From Methylovulum sp. (GTDB lineage: Bacteria > Pseudomonadota > Gammaproteobacteria > Methylococcales > Methylomonadaceae): 64,000 nt of DNA. The stretch spans positions 62,001-126,000 of the forward strand of contig NZ_JAQTZU010000008.1 of NCBI RefSeq assembly GCF_028687615.1. Direction: 5' to 3'. Position numbers and translations under genes: made by a program. The notes beneath the pieces were generated by a model, which saw only the letters and a program-made list of their open reading frames with translations, had not been told where the DNA came from and did no database searches. Positions 9,819 through 19,585 of the stretch are shown piece by piece; positions within the stretch are counted from its first letter, which is position 1; each line of letters starts with the position of its first letter.

Positions 9819-11627
9819 ATGAATCAAGAACAACAGCAGTCCCAGCTTAAACAATTGATAGCTAAAGGCAAAATTCAGGGCTACCTGACTTATGCCGAAG
9901 TTAATGATCACTTGCCCAGTGATATTGCTGATCCTGATCAAATTGAAGACATTATTGCCATGATCAATGACATGGGCATCCAGGTCTATGAAGTTGCTCC
10001 CGATGAAGATTCATTGATTACTGATTCAGCGACCGTCACCACCGATGATGAAGATGCCGAAGAAGTTGCGGCCCTGGCTTCTGTGGATAGCGAATTTGGC
10101 AGGACTACCGACCCGGTGCGTATGTATATGCGTGAAATGGGTTCGGTCGAGTTGTTGACCCGTGCAGATGAGTTGAAAATCGCCAAGCGCATTGAAGAGG
10201 GGCAGCATCAGCTTGTAAAAGCCATATCGCGTTCTTGCGTCGTAGTGGAAGATTTTTTGCGGTCTTTTGACAATATTTCCGGTGAAGAAGGTGGGGTGCG
10301 TTTGACCGACCTGATTTCCGGTTTTATCGATTTGAGCGAACCCGAAGATTTGATTTCCGCCCAGCCAGCCAGTGATGTGGTTGTCGATGCGTCCTCTGAA
10401 GACGAACTGAAAGGCCTGTCTTACGAAGATGTCCAGGAAAAGGTTGATATTTTAAGGAAACAGCTAAAAATCGCCTCCGATGCCGTAAAACAATACGGAT
10501 ACGTTAGCGGGCAAACGGAAACGGCTTTTGAAGTATTGGCTGACTTGTTTATGGAGTTTAAATGGACCCCGCAATATTTGAAGAAGCTGACCGGCATTAT
10601 CCCTAACGGGGTTGCAACAGTGCGGGAACAGGAAAAGCTCATTCTGGATATTTTCACTAAATATGCCAAAATGCCGCGTAAGAATTTTATTGTCTCATTT
10701 ACTGACCATGAATCTGATCCGGCGTGGTTAGAGCAGTACTTGCAAGCCGGACATGAATATGCTGAAAGTCTGAAGCCATACGAAAAAGACCTAAGAAAAG
10801 CGCAAAAGACGCTGGTCGATATTGAAGCGCAATACGGTTTGACTATCAATGGCTTAAAAGACATTAACCGGCGTATGTCCATTGGCGAGGCGAAGGCAAG
10901 GCGTGCAAAAAAAGAAATGATCGAAGCCAATTTGCGCCTGGTCATTTCCATCGCCAAAAAATACACTAACCGTGGCCTGCAATTTTTGGATTTGATTCAA
11001 GAAGGCAATATCGGCTTGATGAAGGCGGTGGATAAATTTGAATACCGTCGCGGCTATAAATTTTCAACTTATGCCACCTGGTGGATTCGGCAGGCGATCA
11101 CCCGCTCAATTGCCGATCAAGCCAGGACTATCCGTATACCGGTGCATATGATTGAGACGATCAATAAATTGAACCGCATATCAAGACAAATTCTGCAGGA
11201 ATTGGGGCGGGAAGCAACGCCTGAAGAATTGGCCGAACGTATGGAAATGCCCGAAGACAAAGTGCGTAAGGTATTGAAAATAGCTAAAGAGCCGATTTCG
11301 ATGGAAACGCCGATAGGTGACGATGAAGATTCACATTTGGGGGATTTTATCGAAGATGGTAAAGTATTGTCACCTGTAGAGGCGGCGACCATAGCTGGTT
11401 TGCGTGAATCGACACAGAATGTGCTGGCGGGATTGACGGCACGGGAAGCAAAAGTGTTGCGGATGCGGTTTGGTATCAATATGAATACTGACCATACCTT
11501 GGAAGAAGTCGGTAAACAGTTTGACGTAACACGCGAACGGATTCGCCAGATTGAAGCTAAGGCTTTAAGAAAACTAAGGCATCCATCAAGGTCAGAACAA
11601 TTAAGATGTTTTCTGGATGGTGAGTAG
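9819..11627 (+). CDS. rpoD: RNA polymerase primary sigma factor RpoD (sigma-70)
   Basis: The housekeeping sigma factor that directs RNA polymerase to -35/-10 promoters. I chose the ATG at 9819 (602 residues, [18 protein letters not shown]), preceded by GAGAAG; an in-frame ATG ten codons earlier at 9789 is less likely. Region 1.1 lies at the N-terminus and an acidic, non-conserved insert at about 50-340. Region 2 shows [20 protein letters not shown] and the -10-recognition [15 protein letters not shown]. Region 4 has [16 protein letters not shown] and the helix-turn-helix [20 protein letters not shown]. It is the last protein gene of the operon, 12 bases before a tRNA. Confidence 0.97.
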   Translation: MNQEQQQSQLKQLIAKGKIQGYLTYAEVNDHLPSDIADPDQIEDIIAMINDMGIQVYEVAPDEDSLITDSATVTTDDEDAEEVAALASVDSEFGRTTDPVRMYMREMGSVELLTRADELKIAKRIEEGQHQLVKAISRSCVVVEDFLRSFDNISGEEGGVRLTDLISGFIDLSEPEDLISAQPASDVVVDASSEDELKGLSYEDVQEKVDILRKQLKIASDAVKQYGYVSGQTETAFEVLADLFMEFKWTPQYLKKLTGIIPNGVATVREQEKLILDIFTKYAKMPRKNFIVSFTDHESDPAWLEQYLQAGHEYAESLKPYEKDLRKAQKTLVDIEAQYGLTINGLKDINRRMSIGEAKARRAKKEMIEANLRLVISIAKKYTNRGLQFLDLIQEGNIGLMKAVDKFEYRRGYKFSTYATWWIRQAITRSIADQARTIRIPVHMIETINKLNRISRQILQELGREATPEELAERMEMPEDKVRKVLKIAKEPISMETPIGDDEDSHLGDFIEDGKVLSPVEAATIAGLRESTQNVLAGLTAREAKVLRMRFGINMNTDHTLEEVGKQFDVTRERIRQIEAKALRKLRHPSRSEQLRCFLDGE

Positions 11628-11639
11628 GTAATCAAAAAA

Positions 11640-11716
11640 GGGCCATTAGCTCAGTTGGTTAGAGCGTCCGACTCATAATCGGCAGGTCGTAGGTTCAAGT
11701 CCTACATGGCCCACCA
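11640..11716 (+). tRNA. tRNA-Ile2 (CAU anticodon, lysidine type)
   Basis: A 77-base cloverleaf with encoded CCA. The acceptor stem GGGCCAT pairs with ATGGCCC, and D-arm GCTCAG...GAGC and T-arm GTAGG-TTCAAGT-CCTAC are visible. The anticodon loop is CTCATAA, anticodon CAT. CAU tRNAs can be initiator Met, elongator Met or Ile2. The C4-G69 and C5-G68 acceptor pairs and the resemblance of the arms to E. coli ileX favour Ile2, whose C34 is converted to lysidine by TilS; elongator Met remains possible. It lies just after rpoD. Confidence 0.85.
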
Positions 11717-11727
11717 TATTAAATTTT

Positions 11728-11750
11728 AAGGCTGCTGATGCAGCCTTTTG
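11728..11750 (+). terminator. Intrinsic terminator after rpoD/tRNA-Ile2
   Basis: AAGGCTGC at 11728-11735, loop TGAT, then GCAGCCTT at 11740-11747, ending in a TTTT run. An eight-pair stem followed by T residues, 11 bases past the tRNA 3' end and 38 bases before metK. Confidence 0.8.
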
Positions 11751-11785
11751 TCTATCTGGATTTTATATTTTAACGAGGCGGTAGC

Positions 11786-12946
11786 ATGAGCAATAACTTC
11801 ATTTTTACTTCAGAATCGGTTTCCGAAGGTCATCCTGACAAAGTAGCCGATCAAATTTCCGATGCGGTATTAGATGCGTTATTGGCGCAAGACCCAAAAT
11901 CACGGGTTGCTTGCGAAACGCTGGTCAAGACCGGTATGGTGGTTTTAGCAGGTGAAATCACTACCAATGCCTGGGTGGATATGGAAGCTTTGGTACGCAA
12001 AGTGGTTTGTGATATTGGCTATGATAACGGCGACATTGGTTTCGATGGTCAAAGCTGTGCGGTATTGAACGCCATTGGTAAACAATCTGCCGATATTGCA
12101 ATGGGGGTCGATGAAGCGGAAGATCATGAACAGGGTGCTGGCGACCAAGGTTTGATGTTTGGTTATGCCAGCAATGAAACTGATGTGTTGATGCCCGCCC
12201 CTATTACTTATTCGCATTTGCTGGTTAAACGCCAAGCCGAAGTACGCAAAAATAAAACTTTGCCGTGGTTACGCCCTGATGCGAAAAGCCAAATTACTTT
12301 CCGTTATGAAAACAACAAACCGGTTGCCATTGATGCGGTCGTGTTATCAACCCAGCATTCTCCAGAAATTAGTGCCAAGGCATTGCATGAAGCCGTAATG
12401 GACGACATCATTTTGCATGTTCTGCCCAAAGAATGGCTGCACAAAGACACTAAATATTTTATTAATCCTACCGGCCAATTCATCATCGGCGGTCCAGTCG
12501 GCGATTGTGGTTTGACAGGCCGCAAAATTATCGTAGATAGCTACGGTGGCATGGCGCGGCATGGCGGTGGGGCGTTTTCAGGTAAAGATCCATCTAAAGT
12601 GGATCGTTCCGCCGCCTATATGGCGCGTTATGTCGCAAAAAATATTGTCGCCGCTGGTTTGGCAGAACGTTGCGAAATCCAAGTTTCTTATGCGATTGGC
12701 GTTGCTGAACCGACTTCCATTAGTGTGGAAACTTTTGGCACCAGCAAACTTAGCGAAGACCGTTTGGTGCAAATCGTCCGTGACACCTTTGATCTGCGTC
12801 CTAAAGGCCTGATCGCCATGCTCGACTTATTAAAACCCATTTACCAACCCACCGCTTCTTACGGGCATTTTGGCCGTACTGAAGACAGCTTTAGCTGGGA
12901 AAAAACCGATAAAGTTGACGCATTAAAAGCGGCGGCTGGCATCTAA
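11786..12946 (+). CDS. metK: S-adenosylmethionine synthetase MetK
   Basis: MetK makes S-adenosylmethionine from methionine and ATP in the cytoplasm. The 386-residue protein is full length. It has the N-terminal ATP-binding [17 protein letters not shown] (residues about 15-31), the [12 protein letters not shown] signature near residues 117-128, and the glycine-rich [20 protein letters not shown]-loop near 258-276. The ATG at 11786 follows AACGAGGCGG. It heads a metK-ahcY-metF block that regenerates and recycles the methyl donor; ahcY starts 24 bases downstream. Confidence 0.97.
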   Translation: MSNNFIFTSESVSEGHPDKVADQISDAVLDALLAQDPKSRVACETLVKTGMVVLAGEITTNAWVDMEALVRKVVCDIGYDNGDIGFDGQSCAVLNAIGKQSADIAMGVDEAEDHEQGAGDQGLMFGYASNETDVLMPAPITYSHLLVKRQAEVRKNKTLPWLRPDAKSQITFRYENNKPVAIDAVVLSTQHSPEISAKALHEAVMDDIILHVLPKEWLHKDTKYFINPTGQFIIGGPVGDCGLTGRKIIVDSYGGMARHGGGAFSGKDPSKVDRSAAYMARYVAKNIVAAGLAERCEIQVSYAIGVAEPTSISVETFGTSKLSEDRLVQIVRDTFDLRPKGLIAMLDLLKPIYQPTASYGHFGRTEDSFSWEKTDKVDALKAAAGI

Positions 12947-12970
12947 ACCATCAATCTGGAAACGATAAAA

Positions 12971-14263
12971 ATGAGCGAACACGATTACAAAGTAGCGGAT
13001 ATGGCCCTGGCAGACTGGGGTCGGAAAGAAATTAACATCGCCGAAACTGAAATGCCGGGCTTGATGGCCTTGCGTACAGAATTTGGCGCGGCGCAACCAT
13101 TAAAAGGTGCACGCATCGCGGGCTGTTTGCATATGACCATCCAAACAGCCGTGTTGATGGAAACGTTGACCACTTTGGGTGCAGAAGTGCGCTGGTCATC
13201 GTGCAATATTTTCTCTACCCAAGACCACGCTGCGGCGGCAATGGCTGCGGCTGGCATCCCTGTATTCGCGTGGAAAGGCGAGACTGAAGCCGAAGCTGAT
13301 TGGTGTATCGAACAAACCATCGTTGGCCCGAACGGCTGGCGTCCCAACATGATTTTGGATGACGGCGGCGACCTCACCAACATGATGCACGATCATTTCC
13401 CTGAACTGATGGCGGATGTCAAAGGTTTGTCGGAAGAAACCACCACTGGTGTATTGCGCTTGTACGAACGCGTCACCAAAGGCACGTTAAAAGTCCCCGC
13501 GTTCAACGTCAATGACTCGGTTACCAAATCCAAATTTGACAATTTGTACGGTTGCCGCGAATCTTTGGTGGACGGTATCAAACGTGCCACTGACGTGATG
13601 ATCGCAGGCAAAATTGCTGTGGTTTGCGGTTATGGCGATGTCGGCAAAGGTTGCGCCCAATCCTTGCGCGGCTTAGGTGCAACGGTCTGGATCACTGAAA
13701 TTGACCCGATTTGTGCATTACAAGCAGCAATGGAAGGCTACCGTGTGGTAACGATGGAAGATGCGGCACCGATTGCCAATATCTTTGTCACCGCTACCGG
13801 CAACTACCACATCATCCGTCATGAACACATGATAGCGATGCGTGACCAAGCCATCGTTTGCAACATCGGTCATTTTGATTCCGAAATCGAAATTTCCGCC
13901 TTGCGTCAATACACTTGGGAAAACATCAAGCCACAAGTTGACCATGTCATTTTCCCTGATGGCAAACGTTTGATCATTCTTGCTGAAGGCCGTTTGGTCA
14001 ACTTAGGTTGTGCGACCGGACATCCCAGTTTTGTCATGTCCAACTCATTCTGCAACCAAGTCTTGGCGCAAATTGAACTTTGGCAACATGCCGAGCAATA
14101 TGAAAATCAAGTCTACATCTTGCCTAAAAAACTCGATGAAAAAGTCGCCAGATCACATCTGCAACAACTGGGCGTGAATTTGACGGTATTGACCGAAGCA
14201 CAAGCCAAGTACATCAATGTTCCGGTTGAAGGGCCTTATAAAGCCGATCATTACCGCTATTAG
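12971..14263 (+). CDS. ahcY: S-adenosylhomocysteine hydrolase AhcY
   Basis: AhcY splits S-adenosylhomocysteine, the by-product of methyl transfer, into adenosine and homocysteine using bound NAD. The 430-residue protein shows [13 protein letters not shown] near residue 53, [19 protein letters not shown] near 178-196, the NAD-binding [16 protein letters not shown] near 218-233, and the family C-terminus YKADHYRY with the cofactor-contacting lysine and tyrosine. It follows metK by 24 bases. The short leader leaves no room for the S-adenosylhomocysteine riboswitch seen before this gene in some proteobacteria. Confidence 0.97.
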   Translation: MSEHDYKVADMALADWGRKEINIAETEMPGLMALRTEFGAAQPLKGARIAGCLHMTIQTAVLMETLTTLGAEVRWSSCNIFSTQDHAAAAMAAAGIPVFAWKGETEAEADWCIEQTIVGPNGWRPNMILDDGGDLTNMMHDHFPELMADVKGLSEETTTGVLRLYERVTKGTLKVPAFNVNDSVTKSKFDNLYGCRESLVDGIKRATDVMIAGKIAVVCGYGDVGKGCAQSLRGLGATVWITEIDPICALQAAMEGYRVVTMEDAAPIANIFVTATGNYHIIRHEHMIAMRDQAIVCNIGHFDSEIEISALRQYTWENIKPQVDHVIFPDGKRLIILAEGRLVNLGCATGHPSFVMSNSFCNQVLAQIELWQHAEQYENQVYILPKKLDEKVARSHLQQLGVNLTVLTEAQAKYINVPVEGPYKADHYRY

Positions 14264-14308
14264 AATGTGGGTCGGGTTACCTAAGTGGCCCGACATATTG
14301 GACGATAA

Positions 14309-14338
14309 CTATTGGGTTAGGCTTGCCTAACCCAATAG
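14309..14338 (+). promoter_or_regulatory. Strong hairpin in the ahcY-metF gap
   Basis: CTATTGGGTTAGG at 14309-14321 and CCTAACCCAATAG at 14326-14338 form a perfect 13-pair stem with a four-base CTTG loop. It ends 11 bases before the metF ATG and just upstream of the likely ribosome site AGAGG. With no T-run it is not a standard terminator; it could influence metF translation, act as an mRNA stability element, or be a repeat. Confidence 0.6.
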
Positions 14339-14349
14339 AGGCATAGCAA

Positions 14350-15210
14350 ATGCAAACACAAAAAACCCATACACAAAAAAACCATACACAAATGTTCAGT
14401 TTTGAATTTTATCCGCCCAAGACCGAAGAGGGTGTGGTGGGTTTGCAAACTGTCCATAGCCAACTGGCTAAACTCAAGCCCGATTTTTTCTCTGTGACCT
14501 TTGGTGCGGGTGGTTCTACACGGGACAAGACCTTCGACACCGTCGTTGATATTCAGTCCAAAGGTATAGCCGCCGCGCCACATTTATCTTGTGTGGCATC
14601 AACCAAAGCCAATATCCGGGCGATTCTTAACGACTATCGGGACAATGGCATTAGTAAAATCGTGGCGTTGAGGGGCGATATACCCTCCGGCATGATGTCC
14701 GCAGGTGAATTCCGCTACGCTAATGAATTGGTGGCGTTTATCCGTCAAGAAACGGGCGGTCATTTTGATATTCACGTCGCAGCTTATCCTGAAGTCCATC
14801 CCCAGGCAGCCAATGCCAACGACGATTTTAAAAACTTCAAACGTAAAGTTGATGCCGGTGCCAACGCTGCGATCACTCAGTATTTTTACAATGCCGAAGC
14901 GTATTTTTATTTTGTCGATAAATGCGAAAAAAATGGCGTCGATATTCCGGTAGTCCCAGGCATCATGCCAATCACCCAATACGCGCAATTATTCCGCTTC
15001 TCGGAAATGTGCGGGGCCGATATTCCGCGCTGGATGAGAAAACGTCTGGAAGGTTACGGTGATGACCGTGAAGCGGTACAAGCTTTTGGTTTGGAGCTGG
15101 TGACCAGCCTTTGCCAAAGATTGCTGGATCATGGTGCGCCTGGATTACATTTTTACACAATGAACCAAGCCACACCTACATTGGCAATTTTGGATAATCT
15201 TACGCTTTGA
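14350..15210 (+). CDS. metF: Methylenetetrahydrofolate reductase MetF
   Basis: MetF reduces 5,10-methylene- to 5-methyl-tetrahydrofolate with FAD, supplying the methyl group for methionine. The 286-residue protein has FEFYPPKTEEGV at residues about 17-28, the VTFGAGGSTRDKT stretch near 49-61, and the later VPGIMPI motif. The start at 14350 is supported by AGAGG nine bases upstream and adds a polar 14-residue lead of repeated Thr-Gln-Lys-His units; the core could also start at the ATG at 14392. It completes the metK-ahcY-metF methyl-cycle block. Confidence 0.95.
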   Translation: MQTQKTHTQKNHTQMFSFEFYPPKTEEGVVGLQTVHSQLAKLKPDFFSVTFGAGGSTRDKTFDTVVDIQSKGIAAAPHLSCVASTKANIRAILNDYRDNGISKIVALRGDIPSGMMSAGEFRYANELVAFIRQETGGHFDIHVAAYPEVHPQAANANDDFKNFKRKVDAGANAAITQYFYNAEAYFYFVDKCEKNGVDIPVVPGIMPITQYAQLFRFSEMCGADIPRWMRKRLEGYGDDREAVQAFGLELVTSLCQRLLDHGAPGLHFYTMNQATPTLAILDNLTL

Positions 15211-15237
15211 TTGCGCCATCCTGTGACTTCGGGCCGC

Positions 15238-15582
15238 TTATTTTCCCAGCGGGTTTTCTTTTTGGGAAGCTGCTTTGGTTGGTTTTTGCGGGGCATCGAT
15301 TGAGCCTTCAAGATTGAAAAGATCAGCATCGATAGATCTTAGCGTACCGTTATCCTTAAGGGCCTGTTTAGGTGGGAAGAGATTGACTGCTTGCTTGTTT
15401 TGATCGACTTTTATTTCCGGAGTTTTTGGGACTTTAAGCGTATTTGTCATGGTGGCTGGCGTATAAGGCAGATATTCACGGGCTATCAATTTCGACAAGG
15501 CGTCATAAAACTCCAAATAGAATTTTGGCGTGACTATCCCGCTATCGACCCATTCCTCTGTCCTTTGGAAAGGCAAGGGCAC
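15238..15582 (-). CDS. Small protein of unknown function, possibly frameshifted at the 5' end
   Basis: I do not recognise this 114-residue protein. It starts at a GTG at 15582 (VPLPFQRTEEW...) and has a proline-rich, lysine-rich C-terminal half without membrane segments. The frame is open upstream of the GTG for a further stretch reading LGAGGVTPP before a stop. In a neighbouring frame an ATG at 15629 (MSEKQST) ends just there. A single-base shift would join the two into a normal-looking N-terminus, so the gene may be frameshifted. It is convergent with metF, 27 bases away. Confidence 0.5.
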   Translation of the reverse strand: MPLPFQRTEEWVDSGIVTPKFYLEFYDALSKLIAREYLPYTPATMTNTLKVPKTPEIKVDQNKQAVNLFPPKQALKDNGTLRSIDADLFNLEGSIDAPQKPTKAASQKENPLGK

Positions 15583-15811
15583 GGGTGGTGTAACCCCGCC
15601 TGCACCTAGGTTGATTGTTTTTCAGACATACTGAATGTCGCCAACATCATCAGTTTAGTCCATCCCGCAAAACAACTGCAAAAACGATTATTCAGAGTAT
15701 CTCCAAACGCTAACACCTTTTTCTGTAGGGGCGAGAGCGTGTATAAAGGTAAAAAAAACTAAGCGACAGCGTTTGTCGCCGTTCTGCAATCGATAATTAT
15801 AAAGGTAGGTT

Positions 15812-18800
15812 ATGGTAATTCCTGGTCATTCTGATAAACGCACACTGCAAGAGACTACAGCATCCCATGATTTGGAAGGTTGTTTGGATGGTGTATTAGC
15901 GACCGGAGAGTTGTACGGTTGGGCGTATTCTTTATCTGATTCGCTACGGCGAATAGACGTGTATTTGACAGTGGATGATATTGCGATTGGCAAGACCATA
16001 GCGGGCTTGATGCGGGATGACCTTTATGCTGCCGGAAAAACTGACGGTACCTGTGCTTTTGAGTTTAAACAAATTCCTATGCCCGTTCTTAAACAGCTAA
16101 AGCCGGGCAGTAAGGTACAGGCTTTTTTTGATGCGGAACAACGGCATGAACTCACTAATAGCCCACTGCCATTAACGGAAACCTTGGCCCGGCAGTTGTA
16201 CTGGTTTGCGCTTGACCCTGGACGTGAGGATTTGACGCTCGATGAACAAAAATTCGCCTTGCTGGAATTGCTCAATCCCTTGTCAAATTGTGATGCCGTG
16301 CTCGGGGAGGAACGGGTTTATATTTGCTTACTGGGATTTTGCCGAAATCTTTTGCGGCTTGGGCATTACCAATGGTTACAAGCGCATCTGGCCTTGGATT
16401 TGATCCAGGCGCGTTGTTGCTTGGGACATCCTGCGTTTGAGCTAATTTTAATACGCGCCATTTCAAGCCAGGCAACTGCTTCCTTGGCTTCGGATGAACT
16501 GCAATTACTGGAAACCGCACTGTTTAGCGAATTGCACAGTCAGCGCAAACTATCGCTGTCTGTTTATAGCGGGACTATGTGTGATGCCATTGTTTGGGGC
16601 TACCGCGATTGCCATTTAATGTTGTTAAATGACACGATTTTGCTCAGCCAATTATCTTTTCGTTTTTTATATTTGCTGGGGATCGCCCTTGCCAGCCTTT
16701 ACCAAGATTTTCCATTCGCTGCGAATGTATTAGATTTCATACGCCGTAATAACGCGTATTCCAATGACCTTGCGCTGCTGGAACAGTGTGGCAAAATCAA
16801 CCGCTTCTTAGGTAGGAATTATGAGGCCATGCAGGATTTTGCAGCGGCTATCAAAAACCATTCAGAATCTGCTTTTGTTTATCAAGAAACGGCGGCATTG
16901 CAAACCATACTGTGTGAAGGTCGCGTCAACTTAATCCGCCAATCAATGCCGCGTATTTTGGCGATGATTTTTAGAAGCTTCCAGCTTGATCCACATCGTG
17001 GTGGCAAACTTCAATATCTTGCCGATAATTTTTTACGGCAATTTTTCCAAAGCAGTGTGGGGCACACGGAGGCGATGGCAAAGGCTGGCGATATTGCTAC
17101 GGCTTTGCAGGAAAGACGGGAAGATTTAGCGGCCTTGCTTGCCGCGATAGATGCCGTCCAAACCTTGGCGGGACAAGGCTGTTATCAAGGGTCGGCGGCT
17201 AGTAAACCTGCAAAGCGCCGCTTCGGACATGTCCTGTTTATTGGCTCGAAAGACTTGTGGCAATGTTATCAATATCGGGTGCAACAAAAAATGGACCAGG
17301 CCCATACCTTGGGCTACCAAACAGCATACAGGGACATTAATACCCTGGACGATGAAGCGTGGAAACGCGATATGGCTTTTACCGATGCCCTTTATATTTG
17401 CCGTGTACCCGCTGTGTACACCATTTTCAAGCTGGTGGCTTATGCCCATCAACTGCAACTCCCGGTCATTTATGATATTGACGATTATTTGTTTGACGAG
17501 CGGTATTTCCCCGCCCCGCTAGAATCCTATGCGGGTACGATTGATGAGGAATTCCATACCCATTTGGTCATGGACAATCCGTTTTTTGAATCTGCCCTGC
17601 ATCTCGCCGACGCTATCACTTGTTCGACACAACCTTTGGCAGAACGTATCACTGATGTTGTCGGGCCGGATAAAGCGGTGGCGGTGCATCCCAATTTGCT
17701 GACTCCCAGCCTGCATTTGGTGGCAAGGCAATGGTATAAAGCCGAAAAGGAAACGAAAACCATCGAGCTTTTTTACGGCAGTGCGACCAAAGCGCATAAA
17801 CAGGTCATTTATGAAGTGTTTGGGCCGGCTTTAGTGCTTATCTTGGAGCGTTTTCCGGCGGTTAAATTTACAGCCTTTGGCTATTTCCAACTGCCCGCCG
17901 AATTGGAGTCTTATGCCGATAGGATTGAATTTCGCGAACCGACCTCAAACCGTGATTACTATTTAAAACAACTCAGCCATGCTGACATTAACATTGCCGT
18001 ATTGGAACAAGACCCGTTCACCGATTGCAAAAGTGAGATCAAATGGCTGGAAGCGGCGGTTTTTGGTATTCCCAGCATTGTCACCCCTACCGGAACCTAT
18101 CGGAAAGTCGTGCAAGCCGAAAGGGAGGTGTTGTTCGCCGCCACTACCGAAGAATGGGTGCAACAACTGACAAGGCTGGTTGAATCGGTCGAATTGCGCC
18201 AGCGCATTGGCGAAAACGCCCGGCAATATGCCCAGGAACACTATAATCCTGGTGTGGGGGCCAACATTCTCCAGCGCACTTTGTCGGCTTATTCCGAGCC
18301 AACACCACCAACTCGGTCAAAGCGTCAAAAATCCCGCTTGTTGTATGTCAATGTGTGGTTCACGCCGCAAGCGGTGGGCGGGGCAACACGGGTGTTTGAA
18401 TCCCATGTGCGGATGTTGGTGGAAGCGTATGGCGACGATTACGATGTGTATGTGCTGACCAGCCAGCTCGACTCCGAACACTTCGAGCCTTATTCAATTG
18501 AGCAGTTTTTGTATGGCCCGGCTTTGGTGACGCGCCTGAATGTCCCCTTGCGCGATTGGTCGGATATTCACGATGAAGCTGTTTATGCCTTTTGTGTGGA
18601 GTTCTATGGCAAATATGGCTTTGACCTCATCCATTTCCATGCCCTGCCCATCTTGACCGGATCGGTGGTCGATGCCGCGCTGGCACTGAAAATCCCTTAT
18701 CTTATTACCTTGCATGATGGTTGGTGGTTATCAAAATACCTGTTTCTGATTACCGAGGAGAACGAATTAATTAACACCCGTCAGGCGTTTTCAGAGATAG

Positions 18801-19507
18801 ACACGTTTGCCAGGCAACAACCTTTATATGCCCTTTTAAATAGTGCCAGGGCGGTGTTGGCGGTATCCGACAAGTTCCGCGATATTTATGTCGATGCCGG
18901 CATCACCCAAACCCAGACCAATGAAAACGGTTTGGCCTTATTTCCGGTGTTGCCGCGCATTCCATCGACACCCCCAACAGCACCGAAAGTGCGCGTGGCC
19001 CACATTGGCGGGGCCAGTTATCACAAGGGTTTCGATTTGTTTCGGGAAGCCGTGGTGCAAACCGACCTCAAGCATATTGAAGTCCATATCATTGACCACA
19101 GCCTTGAATCAGGCCAGGTCTATCACAGACAGTGGGGAAGCACGCCGGTCATTTTTCGCGCGAAGTATAAACAGTCCGGGATCAATGCCATGTATGCGGC
19201 AATGGATGTGCTGGTCGCCCCTTCGATATGGCCTGAATCCTATGGTCTGGTCACCCGCGAAGCGGCTTATGCGGGAGTGTGGGTCATCGCTTCCGATAGG
19301 GGGGCGGTTGGCGATTGTGTCGAAGACGGTGTTAATGGCCGGGTGGTTCCGGTGGATGACGCTTCGGCCTTACAAGCGGCATTGCTGGAAATAGACGCCG
19401 ATCCTGAGCGGTTTCTGGTGCAATGCCCGCAAAAATCCGTGCGGACAGTTGCCGAACAGGTTGCAGAATGTGTGGCCTTGTATAAGGAGATTTTGGCGGG
19501 GGCTTAG
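15812..19507 (+). CDS. Giant protein with two glycosyltransferase domains
   Basis: A 1231-residue protein with several apparent regions. Residues about 20-125 form a GWA-type module (GELYGWAYS, then RDDLYAAGKTDG) often fused to glycosyltransferases. Residues 140-460 are helical, with TPR-like stretches. A first GT-B-like domain spans about 470-825 (DIDDYLFDE near 554, EIKWLEAAVFGIPSIV near 745). A second family-4 domain spans about 838-1231 (FTPQAVGGATRVF, then WPESYGLVTREAAYAG near 1140). It likely builds a polysaccharide or glycosylates proteins with two successive sugars. The start follows AAAGGTAGG. No membrane segment is seen. It is convergent with an FAD oxidoreductase. Confidence 0.85.
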   Translation: MVIPGHSDKRTLQETTASHDLEGCLDGVLATGELYGWAYSLSDSLRRIDVYLTVDDIAIGKTIAGLMRDDLYAAGKTDGTCAFEFKQIPMPVLKQLKPGSKVQAFFDAEQRHELTNSPLPLTETLARQLYWFALDPGREDLTLDEQKFALLELLNPLSNCDAVLGEERVYICLLGFCRNLLRLGHYQWLQAHLALDLIQARCCLGHPAFELILIRAISSQATASLASDELQLLETALFSELHSQRKLSLSVYSGTMCDAIVWGYRDCHLMLLNDTILLSQLSFRFLYLLGIALASLYQDFPFAANVLDFIRRNNAYSNDLALLEQCGKINRFLGRNYEAMQDFAAAIKNHSESAFVYQETAALQTILCEGRVNLIRQSMPRILAMIFRSFQLDPHRGGKLQYLADNFLRQFFQSSVGHTEAMAKAGDIATALQERREDLAALLAAIDAVQTLAGQGCYQGSAASKPAKRRFGHVLFIGSKDLWQCYQYRVQQKMDQAHTLGYQTAYRDINTLDDEAWKRDMAFTDALYICRVPAVYTIFKLVAYAHQLQLPVIYDIDDYLFDERYFPAPLESYAGTIDEEFHTHLVMDNPFFESALHLADAITCSTQPLAERITDVVGPDKAVAVHPNLLTPSLHLVARQWYKAEKETKTIELFYGSATKAHKQVIYEVFGPALVLILERFPAVKFTAFGYFQLPAELESYADRIEFREPTSNRDYYLKQLSHADINIAVLEQDPFTDCKSEIKWLEAAVFGIPSIVTPTGTYRKVVQAEREVLFAATTEEWVQQLTRLVESVELRQRIGENARQYAQEHYNPGVGANILQRTLSAYSEPTPPTRSKRQKSRLLYVNVWFTPQAVGGATRVFESHVRMLVEAYGDDYDVYVLTSQLDSEHFEPYSIEQFLYGPALVTRLNVPLRDWSDIHDEAVYAFCVEFYGKYGFDLIHFHALPILTGSVVDAALALKIPYLITLHDGWWLSKYLFLITEENELINTRQAFSEIDTFARQQPLYALLNSARAVLAVSDKFRDIYVDAGITQTQTNENGLALFPVLPRIPSTPPTAPKVRVAHIGGASYHKGFDLFREAVVQTDLKHIEVHIIDHSLESGQVYHRQWGSTPVIFRAKYKQSGINAMYAAMDVLVAPSIWPESYGLVTREAAYAGVWVIASDRGAVGDCVEDGVNGRVVPVDDASALQAALLEIDADPERFLVQCPQKSVRTVAEQVAECVALYKEILAGA

Positions 19508-19585
19508 GAACGCGAAAACGGGGGGCACATTTGGAAATGGGTCAGAACCCGATTTTTGGCGTACCAACTTGGGTTTTTACACCGT

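Noticed and set aside
12947-12970. S-adenosylhomocysteine riboswitch before ahcY
   Set aside because: Only 24 bases separate metK and ahcY, too short for the known structure; none is seen upstream of metK either.
18843-19394. Open frame within the second glycosyltransferase domain
   Set aside because: Out-of-frame overlap with a clearly conserved coding region.
19539-19550. GGGT-CAGA-ACCC hairpin after the giant glycosyltransferase gene
   Set aside because: Only four pairs; too weak to call a terminator although a short T-run follows.
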